Assembly (NCBI GenBank): GCA_034401135.1
Contig: JAWZSP010000008.1
Coordinates: 310,001-374,000, forward strand
DNA length: 64,000 nt
Direction: 5' to 3'
Source: Volutella citrinella
Taxonomy: Eukaryota; Ascomycota; Sordariomycetes; Hypocreales; Nectriaceae
In this document: in pieces, positions 12,045 to 24,338 of the stretch
Position numbering within the stretch: the stretch's first letter is position 1
How the letters are laid out: each line of letters opens with the position of its first letter
Notes under the pieces: generated by a model
Seen by the model: only the letters and a program-made list of their open reading frames with translations
Told to the model about the DNA's origin: nothing
The model's database searches: none
Translations under genes and position numbers: made by a program

Positions 12045-12447
12045 TAGAGGGACAGGAAGAAACGAGCTGCAGGGTCAGGGTACCCTGAAGTGCCCAGGGG
12101 GTAAAGGATAGAAATTTATCTTATTTTGACCATCGGAATTCCAACTATCGACAACTTCAAGGCCTAGCTAAAATGGGGACTGGGCGGCACCTCACAACCA
12201 GGCTGGTGATGCAGGATATGGAATAATTAAAGTAAAAGTAAACGCAAAGAAATATTGTTTCTTGTGAACTTTCAACTCCTATCTAGCTAGACGAATCGCA
12301 AGACTGAAATGACAATTCGGACAGCCAGATAGAATCAAACTGGGGCATGTGCACACCATATAAGATCCTTCACTCTATATCAAGTTGAGCAAAAATCCGT
12401 CATCAGGTAGAAACGAAGGCAGCTGAGCCCCAAAGCCTGGTCAGAAC

Positions 12448-14105
12448 TCAGAAGGCCTTCCAGACCTGCCCCTTCTTGGCGACCGGTTTCTCAACCCCGG
12501 GTTCGGAACGCGGAACACAAATGCAGGTCTTTTCCGCGGCTTCGTTGGCCTTGATAGCCTCCTTGAGTGACAGTTCGGCCACGTGAAGTGACAATTTCGC
12601 GAGCTTGACTGATTCCGCAGAGTCTCTGAGCTGCACGCCCGAGCACATCACCGAGACCAAAACGCCCAACAGTGCCAAAATGACACCCCAGATCGTCATT
12701 TTGAAGTTCAACCAGTCACTCCGCTTCTTTCGCGCTTTCCATCGTCGAAGCAGCGTGGTCGGTGGCGAGTCTTGTACCAGAGCGTCGAGTTTCAACAGTC
12801 TTGGACCCCAACATGGATAGTGAGCAACAAGACGAAAAAATGAGCTTTCCGCGTCGAACGTCGCTGTGTTCGACTGCTGGATGGGTTTCCGTTTGAGAAG
12901 CATTCGGCTGTTCATCCAACCAGTCCGTACACTCGGGATCGTTTGACGGCAGAAGAAGCTGCAGCGTTCTAATGACTTCCCTAGCGTGTTGCTTTTGTTG
13001 CTCATGGCCACTAACCCCTCTATTAGTATCATCCCTTTCAGGCCATATTTGTCTGTTAGATTTTCAATTGTGACTGATGACTTACCTCTTCATCAGATAT
13101 TCCAGGGTCCTAGCCTGTTGAAAAACGTACACACAGGGCCTAACCCCTCGCGATTCCGGTTCTCGGATTCGCAGATGGTAGAGGAAATTGTCCGTCCAGG
13201 TGATTTCCAGTCCAGAGAGCTGATTCATATCATGGAGCACCAGTAAGGAGGAAAACTCTTGTTCTCCATCCATGTGCTGGGATTCTACGTTCCTGTAGAG
13301 AATCCCTGCTGTCAAACTAGAGTGCCGCTGGCGCCTCCTAAGTATTGAGGGCTGGGTTAATTGCGAAGAGATCCGGGTTGGATAGGGGGGCGACTGGGTA
13401 TTGAAGTTCCTGGCGAAAGCGGCATCGAGGGACTCATCATCAAACCAAGGAAACGCGATGTCGTTCCCGAGGAAGGTGTCGTCAAACCCGCACATTGTCC
13501 ACACATAAACGGCCAAGTTCAATGCAGGTCTGGTTTCGTTGTCCTAAGGGCCCAAAGGAAATGAGTAATTGACTGGTAATGGGTTTCACGGCAGCAGAAA
13601 GCAGTTAATTTTATGCTCAGTGTGTGGCTTACATGAATCACTCTTTCCCCTCTGGTGACGTGAATGTGGCTTCCCTCCTCGGGCCTGCCTAGAGCGTTTG
13701 CCATTCGCCTGAGAATATCGAAGCGTGAACACCAGAGGTTCTTCTTGATAAATTCAACAAGTTCGAGAAGCCCACCATATGTTCGAACGTCGAAAACTGT
13801 TTTCGGCACCTCCTTGTCATGCTGGTGACAAACTCTGGCGAGCCAGGAAAAGTATGCCTCGAATTTGGAGCCTCTGGTGTTTGTTAACCGGTGTCATAGC
13901 CCCAGGCGACCACAGTTCTCTCAAACGAGGCTTACTCTTCTTGTTCCAAGGTCAGTCCCCACAGCTCGTTCAGGAACGCCACCCTTGCGCCGTTCGATTC
14001 GCAGAAAGTGCCCAGGCCCATCGCCTTGATTTCGTCGATTCCGTCGAGGGCAACATTGAGCACGGTCTCTCGTGGAACGCGTTCGACCTGAGAGACTCCC
14101 GACAT
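12448..14105 (-). CDS. Fungal-specific hypothetical protein with one C-terminal membrane helix
   Basis: Proposed exons: 14105-13936, 13873-13633, 13543-13086, 13019-12931 and 12863-12448; about 457 residues. The first three junctions close well, with branch-like TTAAC before the first acceptor. The third acceptor could equally be 13010, and the fourth intron (GTACGG...CACAG, 67 nt) is only inferred from the need to change frame. Visible parts: an N-terminal globular domain with a VRTYGGLLELVEF motif, a WTDNFLYHLRI segment, a basic LLRRWKARKK stretch, then a hydrophobic helix (WGVILALLGVLVSVMCSGV) and an amphipathic coiled-coil-like tail (LAKLSLHVAELSLKEAIKANEAAEK). It resembles single-pass membrane proteins common in accessory regions of hypocrealean genomes. 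Function unknown. Confidence 0.6.
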
Positions 14106-15930
14106 CGTAGCACCTGATGAGTCGAAGCGATAGCGTAAGAATGTAGTGAAATGGCTCAAGCATCAGGCCAGAAAGCTCCTCTCGCCTTTATATTTCTCTT
14201 GTGGACCAATCCATCATATCACACTTGAGTACGTACACTTGCCCTGGCTTGCCCAAGCGTCCTGCAAACTCCCTCATTTTGGCAGTATTTACCAAACCAC
14301 GCATTTTCTCCGCAGGGATCCAAACGTGCTTCCCATGCTGCAGGCTTTGCGTTGGTCATCCAAGAATAGGAGCGACCACACAATCGTCACCCAGTCTGCA
14401 GGAAGTGGAGAGTGATCAGACCAGCTCCAAGCCATACATCTTAGGACCCCTGCGTCGCCATCATGTTGTTCTTCATGTGTCCAGCCTTCTGGCCCGCACG
14501 CCGGAGTGGATGAAAGACATTCGATAATCCGATTGGCTTCCATTGATTGCCCTATTGCTTGGAGTGGCGTCGTCCCCTGCTGGGCGGATTCAACTTCTTT
14601 ACCTGGGCTGGCACGATGGAGCTAGTGGCTTGCCCTTGCAGCTGGCTTGCGCAAGCACTTTATTTTCGGGCAGCTTGTTTGTTTCGGAGCGGGCTTCTGC
14701 GAAGGAGACAGCCCGGGATTGAGAAGACATGAAAGCAGTGGCAAGGATGCGACTCAGACAGGGGGGTCTTGGCAAAATCGATGCTACCGCACGCACGGCT
14801 GCATCTCAGTGGCCAAGAGTCTGGAGCTCATGGCAATCATGCGTGGGGCCATAAGGACCAACTTCTAGATCGAAGCCTGCAGAGTCTTTCCAAAGGCTGT
14901 TGTGCCAGCGCATCGTCATGTCCTTCGCCCTGAAGGCAGCCTAGTCCGCGCCACCGCTTGGTCGGCAATCACCAATGTGAACACATCCCGATTGTTTTCT
15001 CTTGTGCCACCTGGGCCGCAATATCAAATGAGCTGCTGCTATCCGTCGGTTCACTATTCATCCGCGTCGGACTCATGCCAGCGAGGCAGCGGACCCACAC
15101 AGAAATTAGTCTGCTTGCTACGGAAGGCGGCGTCACAGGCAGTCGCCAGATGACGGCCCAGATGCACCGGGCGCAGCCCGGGAAGCAGTGCCAGAAAATA
15201 TGAGGGGTTGAGGCTGCGTTTGAGAGGGGCAGCGAGTACAACTGGTCATTCTGCGGAATGAGCGAGAGGCCCGCGCCCCATACGCCATGTGTACCTGGTT
15301 TTGCTGTCCAGTTTGAATTGAGTTGACATGGGTAAATCACTGCTTTGGGTGGTGACCCTCCTGGCGTTGCTGGGCATGACAATCAACTATGAATAGTCCG
15401 CTCCTCTGCCGCTCCTGCATGCGACCATTGCAAGCGGCTGCAGCGGGATGCCATGTACATTTCCATACACTTCATTGACCACCTCTTTGACAAACAACTG
15501 CAAACGGTAGCTACGCACCAGCTATCCCGCTGTTGGGTGGCCTTGGTCTATCGCTGCCAGAAACTCGCGCACATGACTTAGATTCCCTGTCCTCGCCGCT
15601 CAGCCAGCTGCATGTCAACAGGCCAAAAGAGTCAGGCCGAGTGCAAATTCCCATCCCACTTAATGGCTTGTGTGGAAATGAACTGGCTCTTTTGGGCATT
15701 TAAGAGGGGAAGGTGATCAGTTGAGTAGGTACCTTAGGCATCGTAAGAAGCGCATAAAGAAGGTGAAGGTATTTTGGAGGTCCGAGACGGGCTCCTGCCC
15801 ACCAAGGCAGGCGCCTACTGTGCGAATGCCCAGGAACAATGCCATACTGACACGGTTCCTGGGATCAGCCTGTTTGTAGGGTAGTTGATGCTGATATGAC
15901 AGCGTGTCAATGTGCACTAAGTTTCACATT
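14106..15930. other. Intergenic, no gene seen
   Basis: Short frames on both strands only, with no domain, signal peptide or frame-keeping splice series. Borders a zone of decayed sequence that starts near 15936. Confidence 0.5.
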
Positions 15931-15935
15931 GACGT

Positions 15936-16286
15936 TGCCTACCCTACATCGCTTTTCCTGATTGCGATGGGACTGGACATACAGGATTCCTCATCGAACT
16001 ATAGGTCACAGTCTAGCCAAGTGAGAATGTTGGATATCTTGTCATCAGGATGTAATCCGCGAATGAAATAAAACGCCCGTAGTTCCCTGCAAGCATTCGG
16101 CGCAAATTTGGAGTGTGTCTAAAGATATAAGCAGCTATTCGATATCTGTGATTGAATCCTTTGAAGAGTGGTGCTGTGAATATAGAATGCGTGTAGAAAT
16201 TCACGATGAAGTATTGGGACGATGAATAGTGTCCCTGCGCATGCATCTGTGACAGTATGTGACATGGTTTTTGGCTACGGTTCTTC
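15936..16286. repeat. Dispersed repeat, copy 1
   Basis: About 350 bases that align over their length, in the same orientation, with 34738-35058. Shared landmarks are the starts CATCGCTTTTCCT and GGACATACAGGATTCC, the core GATATAAGCAGC, the block AATCCTTTGAA and the end CATGGTT.TTGGCTAC. On the minus strand both copies read in part as the same protein (YSS.QYF..NFY near one end, GILYV near the other), so the repeat is a piece of a gene family and not noncoding filler. This copy is less AT-rich than copy 2. Confidence 0.75.
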
Positions 16287-16483
16287 GGCCTATCATTCTT
16301 CCGTGTCCGAGTTTTGGCACGTGCTTGTGGGCACCGTGCACGAGTGTCAAGTTCTAATACAGTCCCTTTGATAATCGCATTTATTATCTCACTTTCCAAA
16401 ATTCTGGCGACAGACGAGGAGAAAGTCGTCCTGAAGGTCAATGGGAAATCTTTCGGTCCATCCAAAATCTAGAACGAGGTTGG

Positions 16484-17586
16484 TTGTTTGGGTCAACTGG
16501 AAGCATATTGCCCGCAGGTTCCAGCACCACGGGGTGTTGGCCAGCATTAGTCCGCGCGGGAACAGGTCGCATGGAAGATGGATTCTTATTTCATAAGGTC
16601 GCAAGTATACCTATTTCCATGAAAGATCTGAGTGACGCAGATATCAAGAATTTGGGCATTCAGATGGCTGGCATCGTGGCGGCATGGCGCAAAAATATTC
16701 CGGCTCAACGTCAAGCTGGCAACCTGAAACTGCACCTGAATGTCCAACGTGCAAGGCATAGTCATGGAGAACCTGGAGCCATCCGAGCCCATCACTACTC
16801 TCAACACGTATTTCTGCCATCGACTGCAAGGGGAAATGCGAGAATTCGAGACCAGCGAAACCTACGCACAGAACCGGCATTTGATTCCCCTCCTGCTTAA
16901 TCATGACTTGCCGACGATTCAACTCAGCGAGACAAGTACTTACGAGTTGCTGTTGACCGCACCACGCAGACTTGTTCCCTAGTCCTTCGGCAGGGCGCAT
17001 GCAGGATACAGGACATCGACACATTCTGGGAGGCACTGCAAGGCCACCACTGTGGCTCCTTTGAGAGATTCGTGATTTACAACCCGGATCAGCTAAAGGG
17101 ATATCATTGTATACACTTCTAGCCAAAGGAGATGGAGGAGTTTCATGCTCTAAAGCAGACCTCAATCGCGTTGACCGACCTGGAACTCGATTCGGAACTA
17201 TCATTTGGAGTGGATAGCAACATTCAAGAGTCTTTTTGTCAAGTTTGCTATGGAGCTTCTCCCCAAGACCCTCGAGGCGATTACATTATGGGCAAACTCG
17301 GATGATGAAGCAAACGCACAACCTTGGGCGGCAGAGGGGTCTCGAGACTGCAGCTATTGGCTTGATAGAGTCTGGAGAGTTTCCAGTGCTAAAAGCAATT
17401 TATTTGGATGGCTTTGAGAGAGGGAAACGGTCAAGTCGCTACGACAACACTGTGAGAATTGGATGGGTGCAGGAGCCACGTCCCGCCATGCCCTTCCGCA
17501 AAGCAGTGGAGGTAGGCCAGCGAGCGGGTGTTCATGCACATACTTTGACGAATCTCGATGATCTCATCGCAATGCTTTCAGAATGA
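16484..17586 (+). pseudogene. Decayed coding relics (kinase-like and unknown)
   Basis: Coding-looking pieces lie in different frames. A first piece (about 16570-16740) reads DLSDADIKNLGIQMAGIVAAW; a second in another frame (16740-16950) reads GIVMENLEPSEPI and SETYAQNRHLIPLL. That order resembles fungal aminoglycoside-phosphotransferase/kinase-like proteins. A separate pair (17205-17340 and 17340-17586) reads LLPKTLEAITLW, then after a frame change PVLKAIYLDG, RPAMPFRKAVEVGQRAGV and HTLTN. No single intact frame joins them. The kinase-like assignment is weak. Confidence 0.4.
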
Positions 17587-17665
17587 AGGAGCCGAGATGG
17601 TTCAGAATTAGTTTTGAAAGGCTATTAGCTGATAGTGATAATGATATCTATCCTACTTGAGAGGT

Positions 17666-19171
17666 TTAGGTAAAGCTAGCAGCAATTGCAAAAGTAATGT
17701 CGCTGTTGAAGGAGTTTGTGGCATCAAAGTCGTGCACGCCACCATTGGACGCGATGTAGCCCGTGTTGCTATAGTGTCGTACGTAGCGAGTAGGGTAATT
17801 CCAAGATCGAATCGAGGTGCCTGACCCGGTGATGCCTGATTGAGGGCAGAATGTAGCATCTTCCTTGAATAGTTTGCTTCCGTCGTTTTGGTTCACTAGC
17901 AACACAAAGGCATTGTGTCTGATGTAGCTGCCAGGGGTATCCTTGGATTCAAACGATACGCAAGCGCTGTTGCCAAGACCTGAGCGAACTGTCCAGCTGC
18001 CTTGTTGCTTTAGAGTGGTGCTACTGGATGACGTGATGACTTGGGTATTGACGGTTGAGCCGGTATGCGCAAGGTAACGGTCCGTATATCCCGACGTAGT
18101 GACCCTCAGGGAGACGGATGAGCCAACGCTGAGCGCAGGGCCGCTCGTCAGGGAAGCAGTGGCGTATTTGGCAGCCACTATGTTGGCCTGCACCGAGTTC
18201 TCCGTTGCATCCGATGGGTAGCCCGAGGTCATGACGCCCTCATAGAAAGTGCCCTGACCGCTGACGCTGTTGTCACCACCAATACCAAGGATAATAGCGC
18301 CCTCCTTCTTCATAGGATCATATCCATTGCTAGGACGCGCTCCGCTATAGAAGGTAGAGAGTGAACCAGAAGCGGCATTGCCACCACGGATCGCCCACTT
18401 GCCCGGGCCACCCTTGATGATAGCATTGATGAATCGGTGGTTGATGGTCGGATCGGCGGGGTTATTCTTGGCACCTTGGCCCGAGAAGAGGCCATTTTCA
18501 AGATCAGCCATGATCCAGGGTCCGCTGCCGGCGCCAGATCCCCAGACGGTGTTGTCACCAAAATAGATGGCTTCCATGTGACCATTTCCAGTGTCCAGGC
18601 TGTTTGTCTCGGCATTGCCATAGTCGAAGCAGCAACCGCCATTGTAGTGTGTTCCGTCAAGGACAGCGTACATGCCCTCGGGTTGGTCGTTTACCGCCGA
18701 GCCACTGACGCGGTTATTACGGTAGCCAGTTCCTGGCGAGACAAAGACTCCATACGCCCTTTGCCCATTCAGAGTAACAGGGGCACCAGTAGCACTGGCC
18801 AGATTATCATAGCCGTTTGCTTCAGGGCCGTTGAACCCCCCAGGGGGAGCCTGCGTCAAGTGGTTTCCTCTGCCAGACTGGTCATAGATGACGGTAATCA
18901 GGCAGGTTGTGCCGCTGCAGAAGGAGTCTTGTGACGCAGCATTTGCGACGCCTCCGGCAGAAAGGGGTGTGATATCCATGGTAGCACCATCAGAGCCACG
19001 TTTGACTTGGTAGAGCGCTGCGTTGAAGCTGCTATAAAGAGCGCGCGTGGTGCTATGGGCCGCAATGCAGGGTGTCCCACCGCTTTGGTAGATGTCGCAT
19101 GGTGCTGCGGCCACCAAAAGAGCTGTGGCGGCGATTCCAAGTGCCAAGGTGATGTTTCTGGAGGAAACCAT
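17666..19171 (-). CDS. abfB: Alpha-L-arabinofuranosidase B, GH54 with CBM42
   Basis: Intronless, 501 residues from MVSSRN (an in-frame ATG four codons upstream has a worse context). It removes arabinofuranosyl side chains from arabinoxylan, arabinan and pectin, outside the cell. Signal peptide of about 22 residues ending AAA. GH54 catalytic domain, about 23-340: vicinal cysteine pair at 180-181 (GGCCFDYGN), likely nucleophile Glu225 in MADLENGLF and likely acid/base Asp300 in LGIGGDNS, assigned by match to the characterised Aspergillus enzyme. CBM42 (about 355-501) with repeated Y.RHY and FESKD.PG-type beta-trefoil segments binds arabinose side chains. Length and order are standard for the family. 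Confidence 0.97.
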   Translation of the reverse strand: MVSSRNITLALGIAATALLVAAAPCDIYQSGGTPCIAAHSTTRALYSSFNAALYQVKRGSDGATMDITPLSAGGVANAASQDSFCSGTTCLITVIYDQSGRGNHLTQAPPGGFNGPEANGYDNLASATGAPVTLNGQRAYGVFVSPGTGYRNNRVSGSAVNDQPEGMYAVLDGTHYNGGCCFDYGNAETNSLDTGNGHMEAIYFGDNTVWGSGAGSGPWIMADLENGLFSGQGAKNNPADPTINHRFINAIIKGGPGKWAIRGGNAASGSLSTFYSGARPSNGYDPMKKEGAIILGIGGDNSVSGQGTFYEGVMTSGYPSDATENSVQANIVAAKYATASLTSGPALSVGSSVSLRVTTSGYTDRYLAHTGSTVNTQVITSSSSTTLKQQGSWTVRSGLGNSACVSFESKDTPGSYIRHNAFVLLVNQNDGSKLFKEDATFCPQSGITGSGTSIRSWNYPTRYVRHYSNTGYIASNGGVHDFDATNSFNSDITFAIAASFT

Positions 19172-20283
19172 CTTGTATGTCACAGGTTCAAAGTATTGTT
19201 TCGGAGGGACAAGAACACGCTCCTCTCAGCTTGAGAAGGGTTGGCAAAAGCGAAACTGTTTCAATAGAGGCTGCTTCTGGATACAGAAATGCTCCTACAA
19301 CCATGACCTTTGACTGGCAATTTATACAGAATGATCGTGCGATGATGCTCCCATATCGGTCGAAATATCAACAGCCTTCGATTGGCTCGCCTATAGGGCT
19401 GCCTGATGGTTGTTTCCGACTTTGTGAAAAGCTAGTATAGCATCGAATCAGGCTGCTTCGCTCGATTCCTGTTCTCCAGTCCATCAGAGTCCATTTCGGT
19501 CACGGATGGTCATGGTCCGTCTGGTACTTATTTAGCCTGGCGACCGCGCCAGCAATAAGGCCCGTGCGACATTCGCTCGAAGGGCAATGCTACCTTGGGT
19601 CGGCTAAGCCGTGCCGAGTTGATGCGCCCGAACCAGAGAAGCGCTGACTGAGCAGCGAATGCATTGGAGTCAATTAGCAGAGCCAATAGCACGGATAGTC
19701 GATTCGGAACCAACGCCAGTTCTTGGACCGAGTCGGGCGATTATCCTTTCGATGGGCGGCGATCACTATGTTCTGTATTATTGAACTCTCTTGGTCACTA
19801 TGTATGTGAAAGCGCTTGGTACCTAAGTGCCGCTCTAATGAGCCCGTCAATGAAGCCTCGCCCCCCTCCCAGTCCCGTCTCACGACTTTGAAACCCCAAA
19901 TCCTCCATCAGAAATCATATCCAACATTTCTTCTGTTAATTCACCAACTTGAGCCATCTTCACTCTTGCCCTGTGCTGTGAATATCCTCCAACACCTAGT
20001 ACTTGTTCCGCTACAAGGTCATCAAGGCCGACTGGACCACGGTTCGATCTGGGACAATCCTATAAAAGTCATTCTAGCTGATAGTAAAGCCACTACTCTG
20101 AGCATTGTTGTAATCCAAGAGTCAGGCCATCCCTGAAAAGGACATGTCCAAGACTTGTGCCAACTGTTACCCCCTCACGAATGCGAAGAAAATCTCCCAT
20201 GAACCATGCAGTAGCACGATTAGTTGGTTTACTACGGCTCGATCCAGGCGATTAATAAGCCATTTGTCCAGCCAACAGAGCAA
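19172..20283. other. Intergenic, upstream of abfB
   Basis: Promoter side of the arabinofuranosidase gene; no gene seen before the NmrA-like relic. Confidence 0.5.
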
Positions 20284-21213
20284 GGGAGTCATATGATGGA
20301 ATGCAAGAGATTGTGTTCCGCCCGGACTACCGCGAGGCGGCCAAGAGCTTGGGCATCTCTTGTTCGTCTGTATGCCTACGATGTTGAGTACCGTCAAGGT
20401 TAAAACATCGCCAATGCCGCTGCCGACACAGTAGCCTCGTTAGAAGCCAATGGTTTCCTTGTGTCGACACTGAGACATGCAGCCAAGTGCAACAATGGCG
20501 CCTTCATAGAACTATATCACTTCGATGCCAAGGCCGACATCTTCCTTCCCCCATTACGCCCAGGACAGGCATCCCAATCTCGCAGCCAAGATGTCCTACA
20601 TCCATACGGGTCTCTTCTCCACGAGTTTCAAGTTTTTGCCCAACTCATACCATAGCAAGGTGGGCTAAAGAAACCCTCCTTAGGGGATAAAACGTGTGGC
20701 ATCTTCTAAAACTCTGCTAGCAACCTGACGGCAGCACTCAGATGGCATTCACCACAGCATCGGGCCGGCCGGTGCCTCATCTAGACCCTGTGGCAGATAT
20801 GGGGAACTTCACGTATGCTATCTACCAGATACCTCCTGGAAAGTCCTACATGGCCGGGGGCACCACCTACAGCTAGGCCGATTGGACTAAAACATAGGGT
20901 GAGGTAACAGACAAACCCGTGAGTTATAGACAGATGCTTCCCAAAGGGATGATTGAGATGACCGGAGTCCGTGAAACGGGCGTAGAGGTTGCATACATGT
21001 ACTCGTACTGCAACAACCCTGGGTATGACGGTGCTACGAAGCTCCTGACTGCTGCAGATATCCGCAAGGTATGTGCTGGTTGCCAAAATATCTATTCAAA
21101 GAGGAAAGGCTAATGGCAGTTTTAGGCTGGGATCGATTGCGGCTTGCCCAATGACAAGCTTGAGGGAATGGGCAATGAAACAAGACTGGTCCGCTGTGCT
21201 CAACGAATGTTGT
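20284..21213 (+). pseudogene. NmrA-like NAD(P)-binding protein, broken
   Basis: Recognisable pieces in order: NGAFIELYHFDAKAD (near 20496), VPHLDPVADMGNFTYAIYQ and PPGKSYMAGGT (20771-20870), VTDKPVSYRQML (20900s), NPGYDGATKLLTAADIRK (to about 21068) and CPMTSLREW...KQDWSAVLN (21146-21208). These match the middle and C-terminal parts of NmrA/HSCARG-type short-chain dehydrogenase-like proteins. The coding frame is interrupted by two TAG codons around 20874-20900, both at positions where Trp fits the family pattern (TGG to TAG), and the pieces change frame elsewhere. The Rossmann GxxGxxG start is not visible. G-to-A nonsense changes suggest mutation by RIP or relaxed drift. Confidence 0.6.
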
Positions 21214-21589
21214 CCGTTGTTTCGCTTGATTGAAAGGTTACTTGCACCCCCACCGATTTGGTGCAGTAAAACCATTTAGCTATAGTTATAAAGAAGTGAA
21301 AGTTATATCTTAACATCCGCTCTCAATGTTCCACTGCAAAATAGGTCTGTCTAAACCCGCCCCTGGTTGTAACCGACACTCTTCTGTTTCAGTGGATTTA
21401 CAAGTAGTTGATGGCCAAGCAATGCTTTAGTCACACGTTTGTAGACAGTCAATGTGGAACGACTTTGGATTATAACCATACCTGGTTTCAGCCTATGTAA
21501 CACCACGTCGTACCCAGCACACGGGCTGATGGAGTGATGATGCTCCCACACATAGTGGTTGGTATGAGAGACATGTCCCAACTCATGGC

Positions 21590-22431
21590 TTAGTTTGCTC
21601 CAGTCCATAGCGCGGGCCCAGGGATAGTGTATGAAGAGAATGCGGTGTAGAGATTAAAGAGGAATCCTGGGTCGGTCCTCTTGTACAGCGCCGTGCTCGA
21701 CGTGCCTGTGGGCAGCGACACACTGCCGCTACCGCCAACCACTAGATTCAAACATTGTGGGTAGGCCTGCGCACCGTTGTCGGAAAATGCGCTGTGCAGG
21801 GCGATGATTTCGTGGCGCAGGATATAGTTGCCCGGCTTGAGCCTGGCAGGGATCTTGACGTCGCTGCTAAAGTTGCCCGTCTTGATGAGATTATCCGTGA
21901 CCCACAGGCCGGGGTTGGAGCCTGAGATGTGGCCCCCTTCGGAGATCTTGGTCCACTGCAAGTTGCCGGCCGTGGAGGAAGCAAAACCTGGTAAATGATG
22001 GTTGGTCAGTACTCGCAGCGTAGCTCGTCGTCACGGCTGAGGGTCAAACGGGGGAGGGGCAAGAGTCAAGACGCACTGGAAACAGAAGCGAGGTAGTTGA
22101 TGATTGGCCCGTGGTGGCTGTCGGGCCATGTGTTCCAGTACAGAGTCAACGTGTCGCCAGCGTTGGCACTGATGGACTTGGTGTTGGTAACTGCGCTTTT
22201 GTGACAAGCAATGTCGCTCGTCTGGAACGCTGCCGGCTCAACAAAGCCGTTGTCCTGGTTCAACGCCTTCCAGCCGGCAGTTGCTGGTGGGTTGGAGATA
22301 TAGAACCAGTTCGGGTTTTGCCCTTCTGTCCAGGCTCCATTGTTGACTCGTGCACCAGCAATAAAGCCATGGCCATGGGCAAGGCCGGCCAATGCCAAGG
22401 CTGCAGTGGTGGTGATGGAAGAAATGTGCAT
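21590..22431 (-). CDS. AA9 lytic polysaccharide monooxygenase
   Basis: Two exons, 22431-22077 and 21987-21590, with an 89-nt intron (donor GTGCGT, phase 1); 250 residues. A copper-dependent enzyme that oxidatively cleaves cellulose or other beta-glucans outside the cell. The signal peptide ends near GLA or GLAHG; cleavage must expose the N-terminal histidine of the HGHGF segment, and which His becomes residue 1 is not certain. The second copper His is in SHHGP and the axial Tyr in the AQAYPQC motif. No CBM. Start MHISS chosen because the longer in-frame start places a hydrophilic stretch before the signal peptide. Sits 2.4 kb from abfB, so both are likely induced on plant biomass. Confidence 0.94.
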
Positions 22432-24338
22432 ATTGTTGGTTGATAAACCAGATGGAAATAGATATTGGACTGAATCCAAGTCTCTTTGGCGTAGGTTCAC
22501 ACTGTCAATCCTCATTTTAAGCGGCGCGTTGCTTATTCTTATAAGCGGTGCAATATGGGCAAAATCGCCATGTTGTTGCATCCAATATACAGAAATGGTA
22601 AGCAGGAGAAGGTGGCTCCGTGAACTTCAATCAGCGACCCCTCAGCTTTTGGTTTTCAACCAATCCGCACTCTACTCACACCTCCCCCTTTACACCAGGC
22701 GATTAGCCGCAGTATTTAGCCTCTAGCATGTGTTGATTGAAAAGGAAATTGAAATCATCTCGTGACAGCTTCTCGACGGAGCGCCTTCTACCGCTCTTCC
22801 TCATAGAGATCTACGGCAATTGCGCTCCGAGATTTCACCAAGGCAGCAGTAGGCTAGCACACCATATCGTATGGCAAATCCATGTCTTACGTGATAACCC
22901 TGATGTAGGCAGCGGTAGAATTCTAGTCTTCGTCCTTGAGTGGATGAGTGAGCCTGGAACAAATGGCTTGTGCCGGGGAGGAACCCAAAGATTAGGCTGT
23001 TTTCGACGAGCAATCCATGACGCCCACTTGATTCCTCGGGGGAGGCCGGTAATAGACGTCGCGTCGATAGCGGCGTGGCGAGGTGGCTGGACTTGCGTCC
23101 TCGACACGCCACGGGCATGAGATTCTGATTGCGTGGTAGCAGCGAGGCCTGTGTCGTCGAGTGGGTGAAGGCGCAGCTTAATTAGCTGCATTGGTTAACG
23201 CAACGCGTTGCATTTTTAGCCGAGCGGGTTTGACACTTCTAGACGATCCCGGATATTGTATCTTACTGTAGCCATCTCCTCTCCTTACATATTGAGCATG
23301 CTTCTGTCAACACACGCCTGGCTTATAGGTTGCAGCAGCTTCAAAGGAAGACCATGTAGGGTTTGGCTTTACCGGTTTTTTTTTTTTTTTTTTGCAGACT
23401 GGTTCATATCGAGCATTGGTTGGTCCAGCGTGGCCTGCAGTGTCCAGTGTCCGGCTGGAGAGAACCATGCCACTTGTTGGTTGGAGTTATTCGACTTACA
23501 GGAAATTTCAATGATTATACAACTGCAAAGACCAGGGATGCGGTAGGGAGGTGGCTCGAATTCATCATCACAACACCTTTACATCACACCCTCGGCGTCT
23601 GCAAGGGAAAACTCCAGCCACCTTTCTAGGCAGGCGTACATCTAAAGTGCTGTTTCTACCTTGGGCGGAGAGACAACAATGGCCACATGAAAGACAAGTT
23701 CACGCAGCGACCTACATGCAGCTCGAAACAAGCGAGAATGAGGCGGAAGGCAGCAGGCCACTTGGCCGTCATGAAAGCTATAAAGACCTGAGAGCTCGAT
23801 GCCTCCAAGCAGGCAGTATCGCATCCTCTCTTCCATGAACACTAAGCGGTCCCAGCATTACACTTTCAATTCATCCGTCCGCCCACAGACACACTATATG
23901 CACCAAGACAATTGCCTTGACTATCTACACGTGTGGCAAGAGAGTCATGAACGGGTTCAACTTCATTCCCTGCAACAAGATGAACGCACCCGACCACCGA
24001 GTCTTGGTGAATGAACTGGGATCCACTCGGGCTAGAAACCCCTGCGGACGATTCGACTGTGTTGTCTGCAATCCTCCCGCTAATTGAACGTAAGCACCAA
24101 GATGACTTACGACTTTGCTTCAACTGATGGCTTTCGAAGCGAGACACAGTGGACGCAGGCGAGGCGGCCAGGCAACCACGCAATGCATGGATGTGGCGCG
24201 ACGCGAGGGGGTGGCTGAGTGGCTGTAGCGGCGGTACAGGTCTCAAGTCTATAAAATGTGCAGCTTAGCCCCATAGCCTTACAATCTACTTCAACCATCC
24301 TTCTCTGCACTCCATTACATCCGTGATACCTCGCAACC
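22432..24338. other. Intergenic, about 1.9 kb
   Basis: No convincing gene on either strand. Includes a T18 homopolymer and the promoter of the kinase-like gene (TATAAAA at 24250-24256, 83 bases before its ATG). Confidence 0.5.
23376..23393. repeat. Poly-T tract
   Basis: Eighteen consecutive T followed by GCAG, in otherwise mixed sequence. Could be an expanded polypyrimidine tract or the poly-A of an inserted retrocopy on the other strand; no matching retro-element is visible. Confidence 0.8.

Noticed and set aside
23376..23393. Poly-T run as the tail of a retrotransposon insertion
   Set aside because: No reverse transcriptase, no target-site duplication and no related sequence beside it; kept only as a homopolymer.
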